DNA from: Nitrospira sp. UBA2082
GTDB lineage: Bacteria; Nitrospirota; Nitrospiria; Nitrospirales; Nitrospiraceae
Length of the DNA: 64,000 nt
Direction of reading: 5' to 3'
Assembly (NCBI GenBank): GCA_002331335.1
Contig: DCZO01000016.1
Location: forward strand, 113,302-177,301
The notes beneath the pieces were generated by a model. That model did no database searches. It saw only the letters and a program-made list of their open reading frames with translations, and was not told where the DNA came from. Both the position numbers and the translations under genes were made by a program. Positions 59,968 to 64,000 of the stretch are shown in pieces. Numbering within the stretch: the first letter of the stretch is position 1; the number at the start of each line of letters is the position of its first letter.

Positions 59968-61236
59968 TTACCGAAGCTCCCGGCAGGCTTCTTTTACCCC
60001 AAGTACGCAGGCACGCTCGAAGTCGTCTTTGGCCGAATGTCCTTGGAGCTGGCCCCGATACAATGTGGCTCTGGCGAGGAGCGCATGGGTGTCAGCTGGA
60101 TCAGCCCGAAGCACGACGCTCAAGTCCTCGATGGCTTTGGACGGCTGGTTCAGTTTCCTGTAGATGTCGCTTCGGAGCAGATAGGCTTCTTTGTGATCGA
60201 ACACCCAGCCGTCCGGCACGTGACCGGCCAGTAGTTTCTGAAGTACGGCCAAGGCGGGTTCCCAGCGTTTTGCCGCCGCAAGTTTGCGTGCCTGTGCCGT
60301 ATAGAGCGTGCTTAACCGGTGGCGTGCGAGATCGAACAAGGGATCCAGTGCCAATGCTTGTTCGTATGAATGCCCCGCGTCCTCGTGGCGCTGCAGCCAG
60401 GTATTGACGTCGCCTTGCCCGATCAGTGCCCAGGTATTCTTGGGGTCGATAATGAGCGCCCGGTCGAAATCCATCCGGGCATTATCGACATACTTCGAAT
60501 ATTCGCTCGGTTTGGCCTTATTGGAGTAGGCCGTGGAGGCAAGCTTCAGATAGGTTTGTCCGCGCACGATCAACGGGTCTGCATCGTGCGGGTCCAAGAC
60601 GGCTGCCTGCGATGCCAGCTCGATCTTCTGCGGGAGGTTTGGTGTTGTGATCGCCCGCTCCACGAGCTGTTGAGCCTGCTCCTGGGTGCCATGCCTGCCG
60701 GGCGGTTGAACCGTGAGCGTGCGGACCCCAGTCGGCGCTGTTTTCAGGTGGCGGAGTTGCGCTTTGAGCTCTGCATTTTCTTTCTGGAGCCGGTGAAAAT
60801 GGTCGGCCAGCTGTTGCTCGGATCGCCAGCGGCGCACGGCTTCTTGCAAATGATCGAGATCGACGACGGCGCGGATACGTACGAAAAAGCTGGGGCGGTC
60901 ACTGTCGAAGGAGCGGCGCGATTCGAGCACTTCCGTTTTTGTCACGGCCGCCGCGATGGTGCGGATCTCCAGCGAGCTGGTTTGGAAACTCTTTTCACCC
61001 GCGGTCTTCTCCACGTCGAGAAACGTAGATTCGAGGTACATCCCCGCCTCCTCGACCGCCTTACGTTTGGCCCGTTGCAGAACCTTTTCTTCAGCCTGAG
61101 CCAGTGTATCGCCGTCGGCCATAAGATATTGAGCCTCAGCGACCACCGTCGTTACCGATGCTGCGGCCTGCATTGGAAGTGGAGAAAGGGCTGTGAAGGG
61201 TATGGCCGCAAGGGCCAGGATGTAGCGCCAACGCAT
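59968..61236 (-). CDS. Secreted TPR-repeat protein with coiled coil
   Basis: 422 residues from ATG 61236. Signal peptide (RYILALAAIPFTALSPLPMQA). The first domain (VTTVVAEAQYLMADGDTLAQAEEKVLQRAKRKAVEEAG) is the LPP20/FlgT-N-like module. A coiled coil (DHFHRLQKENAELKAQLRHL) precedes TPR units such as ARMDFDRALIIDPKNTWALIGQGDV, AGHSYEQALALDPLFDLARHRL and AIEDLSVVLRADPADTHALLARA. It is a likely periplasmic scaffold. Confidence 0.8.
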   Translation of the reverse strand: MRWRYILALAAIPFTALSPLPMQAAASVTTVVAEAQYLMADGDTLAQAEEKVLQRAKRKAVEEAGMYLESTFLDVEKTAGEKSFQTSSLEIRTIAAAVTKTEVLESRRSFDSDRPSFFVRIRAVVDLDHLQEAVRRWRSEQQLADHFHRLQKENAELKAQLRHLKTAPTGVRTLTVQPPGRHGTQEQAQQLVERAITTPNLPQKIELASQAAVLDPHDADPLIVRGQTYLKLASTAYSNKAKPSEYSKYVDNARMDFDRALIIDPKNTWALIGQGDVNTWLQRHEDAGHSYEQALALDPLFDLARHRLSTLYTAQARKLAAAKRWEPALAVLQKLLAGHVPDGWVFDHKEAYLLRSDIYRKLNQPSKAIEDLSVVLRADPADTHALLARATLYRGQLQGHSAKDDFERACVLGVKEACRELR

Positions 61237-61341
61237 TAGATTACTATACCGCGTGCACGGCAACCGGACAATGTGAGAAGCGGTGTGTGTTCCACGGGAG
61301 AGGAGGAGGTCGAAAGCCTCTGATAGGTATGAGGAAAATGG

Positions 61342-61620
61342 TCAGTCAGGACGAGGCAGGACTTGCATAAAGGGGTGAACTTCAATCCGTTCGAATACTC
61401 CGTGCACCATGTAGGGATCGTTGTGCGCGAACTGTACCGCCTGCTCTTGGGTCTCAAACTCCAATACCAGCAAGCTGCCTGTCTTATCCGTGAGTGGGCC
61501 GGCAAGGATCACACGGCCCTGTTTCTCGAGTAGCTCCAGGTTGGCTAAATGAGCGGGGCGGTGGATCTTCCGTCTTGCCTCCCCCTCGGGGCCGTCGTAG
61601 CCGATAATGACGAATTTCAT
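61342..61620 (-). CDS. YciI-like protein
   Basis: 92 residues from ATG 61620. KFVIIGYDGPEGEARRKIHRPAHLANLELLEKQGRV contains the family His and Arg, with GPLTDKTGSLLVLEFETQEQA and NDPYMVHGVFERIEV following. YciI proteins are small ferredoxin-like dimers related to muconolactone isomerase; the reaction is unknown. Confidence 0.9.
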   Translation of the reverse strand: MKFVIIGYDGPEGEARRKIHRPAHLANLELLEKQGRVILAGPLTDKTGSLLVLEFETQEQAVQFAHNDPYMVHGVFERIEVHPFMQVLPRPD

Positions 61621-61662
61621 GCTGTGACGCGACTCACTCAAGGAGTGGCCGGTTTCAGTTGA

Positions 61663-62073
61663 TTAGGCTGGGTCCTCGAGCGGGCAGCGATCCTTGTACC
61701 CGGTCGTCACTTCATGCCACCAGCGGATCTCTTTCTCGCCCAGTCTCCAGCACAAATAGACGACCCGGCCGTCACGGACGTGCGGAAAATCGCACAATCC
61801 AAGATCAACATCCTTGACGACGACTCCCAGCTCATGAATCGCATGCAGGCTGGAGTTGATGTCCTGCAGGCTCATGACATAGTGTTTACCGACCGCCGTC
61901 CCACCACCCAAGAGAGCGTTGGCCGAGGCTTTCTGCACTTCTTCACGCGTTCGCAGAAGGGTGGTCTTCCGTTGTTGTACCGTCGTCAGATGCGATTGCA
62001 ATTGAGGGATCAGCTGATTCGCCTCGAAAAGGGAAAAGACACGGCCTGGACTGCTTTCGTCATCGTGTGCCAT
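61663..62073 (-). CDS. DUF2203-family protein
   Basis: 136 residues. It begins RVFSLFEANQLIPQLQSHL, typical of the family, with a helical hairpin, then VVVKDVDLGLCDFPHVRDGRVVYLCWRLGEKEIRWWHEV, its most conserved part. The GLCDFP and WRLGE motifs are clear. Function unknown. Confidence 0.85.
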   Translation of the reverse strand: MAHDDESSPGRVFSLFEANQLIPQLQSHLTTVQQRKTTLLRTREEVQKASANALLGGGTAVGKHYVMSLQDINSSLHAIHELGVVVKDVDLGLCDFPHVRDGRVVYLCWRLGEKEIRWWHEVTTGYKDRCPLEDPA

Positions 62074-62200
62074 AGGGATGGATGTAGCATAGATCGAATT
62101 GAAGGAACAAGCGCGTCATGTTTCACGGAGAAAAACCGAGAAAGGTGGAGACGGGCTACACAGTCAAGGGAAGTCGAGCTGATAAAACTTGAGATGTCAG

Positions 62201-62229
62201 TTGACAACCAGCGGAGGTCTGAGTATGAT
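62201..62229 (+). promoter_or_regulatory. Promoter of rho with a long leader
   Basis: Perfect TTGACA (62201-62206), a 17-base spacer and TATGAT (62224-62229). The rho start is at 62585, leaving a leader of about 350 nt. The leader has no frame I can support; it holds GC-rich stretches around 62340-62400 that could fold. Confidence 0.7.
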
Positions 62230-62584
62230 TCCTCCAACATTCCAGTGTGAAGGTCGTCTCCCCAACAAGAACTCAGTTCCGGAACCTGTCTCGAACCACA
62301 ATCTAGCACGTGCGCGGGAATGAGAGAGTGTGTAGGCCAGCCGAAGATGTTGCGCGCGCCCTATGGGCCAGGGATCTCGGAGACCACATCCTTTCTTCAT
62401 AGGTAAGGCAGGCGTCCTCCACAAGAAGCTATTCCATCCAAGACGTAGTCAAAACGCCATCTAGACCAGACATAACAATCATAAGCACGTATCGCATGGC
62501 CGGTCAGTTTGAGCAAGTCGTCGTGATCCACAACCGAGCAAGGTGCTCGAGAGGAGTCGTATGCTGGCAGCAAAGGGGGAAGTG

Positions 62585-63832
62585 ATGCATCTCGCTGAAT
62601 TGAAGCAAAAGTCGATTGCGGACCTCAATGACGTGGCCCGAGAGCTCAAGATAGAAGGGGCCGCCAATCTGAGGAAGCAGGAATTGATCTTTGCCATCCT
62701 GCAGGCTCAGACGGAGAAGAACGGGGTGGTCTTTGGAGAAGGCGTCCTGGAAACCCTTCCTGACGGGTTCGGTTTTCTACGCGCGCCGGACTCGAATTAT
62801 CTTCCCGGCCCCGACGACATCTATATTTCTCCGTCCCAGATCCGGCGGTTCAATCTGCGCACCGGCGACATCGTGTCGGGGCAGATCCGTCCCCCGAAAG
62901 AGAGCGAGCGGTACTTCGCGCTGCTCAAGGTTGAGAAGGTCAACTACGAAGATCCGGAAGTCGCGCGAGATAAGATTCTCTTCGACAACTTGACTCCCCT
63001 GTATCCTGAAGAACGGATCAATCTGGAGTTCGATCGGGAAGAATACTGCACGCGGGTGATGGAGCTCGTCACGCCGATCGGAAAAGGCCAACGCGGACTG
63101 ATCGTGGCCGCGCCGCGCACCGGCAAGACGATGCTGCTGCAGGCGATTGCCCGAGCCATCATCAAGAATCACAAAGAGGTGACGCTGATCGTCCTGCTGA
63201 TCGACGAACGGCCGGAAGAAGTCACGGACTGGCAGCGGCAGGTCAAAGCGGAAGTCATCAGCTCGACGTTCGATGAGCCGGCGCAGCGCCATGCGCAGGT
63301 TGCGGAAATGGTACTGGAGAAGGCCAAACGGCTCGTCGAGCACAAGAAAGACGTGGTCATCTTGCTGGACAGCATCACTCGTCTGGCGCGCGCCTACAAC
63401 ACCATCGCCCCGCCCAGCGGCAAGGTGCTCTCCGGCGGTCTGGACTCCAACGCGTTGCAGCGGCCGAAACGGTTCTTCGGCGCCGCACGAAACATCGAAA
63501 ACGGCGGGAGCTTGACCATCATGGCGACGGCCTTGGTCGATACCGGCAGCCGCATGGACGACGTGATCTTCGAAGAATTCAAGGGGACCGGCAATATGGA
63601 AGTCCATCTGGATCGCCGGTTGGCCGACAAGCGCCTGTTCCCGGCGATCGATATCAGTCAGTCCGGGACGCGCAAGGAAGAGCTGCTGGTGGACAAGGAT
63701 CGGCTCAACAAGATGTGGATTCTGCGCAAAGTGTTGAGCCCGCTTGGCACAATGGAGGCGATGGAATTCCTGATGGACAAGATGCAGGGCTCCAAGACCA
63801 ATCAGGAATTCTTGCAGTCTATGAACCGTTAA
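62585..63832 (+). CDS. rho: Transcription termination factor Rho
   Basis: 415 residues from ATG 62585 (GGGGGAAGTG upstream); a longer in-frame start at 62543 is less likely. HLAELKQKSIADLNDVARELKIE is the N-terminal Rho domain. GVLETLPDGFGFLRAP with YISPSQIRRFNLR is the RNA-binding cold-shock-like domain. Walker A is APRTGKTML; the Q-loop region is DSITRLARAYN; R-loop and arginine finger blocks (GGLDSNALQRPKRFFGAARN) follow. A hexameric helicase that ends transcripts. Confidence 0.97.
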   Translation: MHLAELKQKSIADLNDVARELKIEGAANLRKQELIFAILQAQTEKNGVVFGEGVLETLPDGFGFLRAPDSNYLPGPDDIYISPSQIRRFNLRTGDIVSGQIRPPKESERYFALLKVEKVNYEDPEVARDKILFDNLTPLYPEERINLEFDREEYCTRVMELVTPIGKGQRGLIVAAPRTGKTMLLQAIARAIIKNHKEVTLIVLLIDERPEEVTDWQRQVKAEVISSTFDEPAQRHAQVAEMVLEKAKRLVEHKKDVVILLDSITRLARAYNTIAPPSGKVLSGGLDSNALQRPKRFFGAARNIENGGSLTIMATALVDTGSRMDDVIFEEFKGTGNMEVHLDRRLADKRLFPAIDISQSGTRKEELLVDKDRLNKMWILRKVLSPLGTMEAMEFLMDKMQGSKTNQEFLQSMNR

Positions 63833-63929
63833 ACAGAGCTTGTTTCTTCTCCCGTGCTTCGGCTAGAGTGCACGGTCTCGGGAAGAGCCGCGAAACGCGG
63901 GTGACCGTTCGGTAAGGAGTGATCAGATC

Positions 63930-64000
63930 ATGCAAAAAGGCATTCATCCAGTCTATCGGGAAGCCACAGTCCATTGCGCCTGTGGGAATTCGTTCAAGAC
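63930..64000 (+). CDS. rpmE: 50S ribosomal protein L31, N-terminal part (partial)
   Basis: A frame runs from ATG 63930 to the window edge with AAGGAGTGATC upstream. It reads MQKGIHPVYREATVHCACGN then SFKT, matching the start of L31 with its CxC zinc-type pair. rho followed by rpmE is a common order. The remainder lies outside the window. Confidence 0.9.
   Translation, partial: MQKGIHPVYREATVHCACGNSFK

Overview
The window is bacterial, about 60 % G+C and densely coded, and its gene content points to Nitrospira (Nitrospirota). The main pointers are a bd-like oxidase/bc-complex/multi-cytochrome cluster, a five-subunit 2-oxoacid:ferredoxin oxidoreductase of the reductive TCA type, an actinobacterial-style 20S proteasome with a UBact-type (Pup-like) modifier, hopanoid and DXP-pathway genes, and SmbP. 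The assignment rests on gene content and protein similarity recalled by eye; no database search was run.

Layout. 1-9.9 kb: end of an Mla-type lipid transport operon (mlaD end, mlaC, a BamA-like barrel), isoprenoid genes dxs and ispG, a GT87 mannosyltransferase-like protein, tRNA-Cys, a toxin-antitoxin-like nucleotidyltransferase pair, and hpnH. 10-22.4 kb: a plus-strand respiratory cluster with two large bd-like oxidase subunits, Rieske protein, cytochrome b, five c-type cytochromes with six CXXCH sites, a heme-b EB_dh-type protein and one unknown membrane protein. 22.4-33 kb: ubiA, a degenerate caspase-like lipoprotein, tRNA-Thr, then an accessory stretch of small genes (PilZ, nuclease, OmpA-like, DUF6602-like, SmbP, ferredoxin), intergenic palindromes and hypotheticals. 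33-41.5 kb: a NarL-type regulator among very small membrane proteins, a CHASE2-sigma54 activator coupled to a TPR/Sel1 lipoprotein, and a HIT protein. 41.6-50.8 kb: a tightly coupled operon HD protein-yjbQ-htrA-arc-dop-UBact-prcB-prcA-pafA. 50.8-55.3 kb: a YheT-like hydrolase, LemA and GIDE-domain proteins, and a tRNA-Asn split by a group I intron that carries an HNH endonuclease. 55.4-59.6 kb: the minus-strand ferredoxin oxidoreductase operon. 60-64 kb: a TPR protein, YciI and DUF2203 proteins, rho with a long leader, and the start of rpmE.

How it fits together: the respiratory cluster would move electrons between quinone, cytochrome c and a bd-like oxidase. The ferredoxin oxidoreductase would serve CO2 fixation by the reductive TCA cycle. 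The UBact-proteasome operon covers tagging, unfolding, degradation and untagging. dxs/ispG/hpnH supply hopanoid precursors and extension, and Mla handles outer-membrane lipid traffic.

Most notable non-coding structure: (1) tRNA-Asn(GUU) interrupted in its anticodon loop by a 546-nt group I intron whose HNH reading frame runs into the ribozyme core; (2) a three-copy structured repeat directly downstream of tRNA-Cys and tRNA-Thr, with covarying stems and a conserved tail; (3) intra-operon spacers built of iterated short words that fold into long hairpins just ahead of start codons; (4) a 119-bp, almost fully palindromic MITE-like element.
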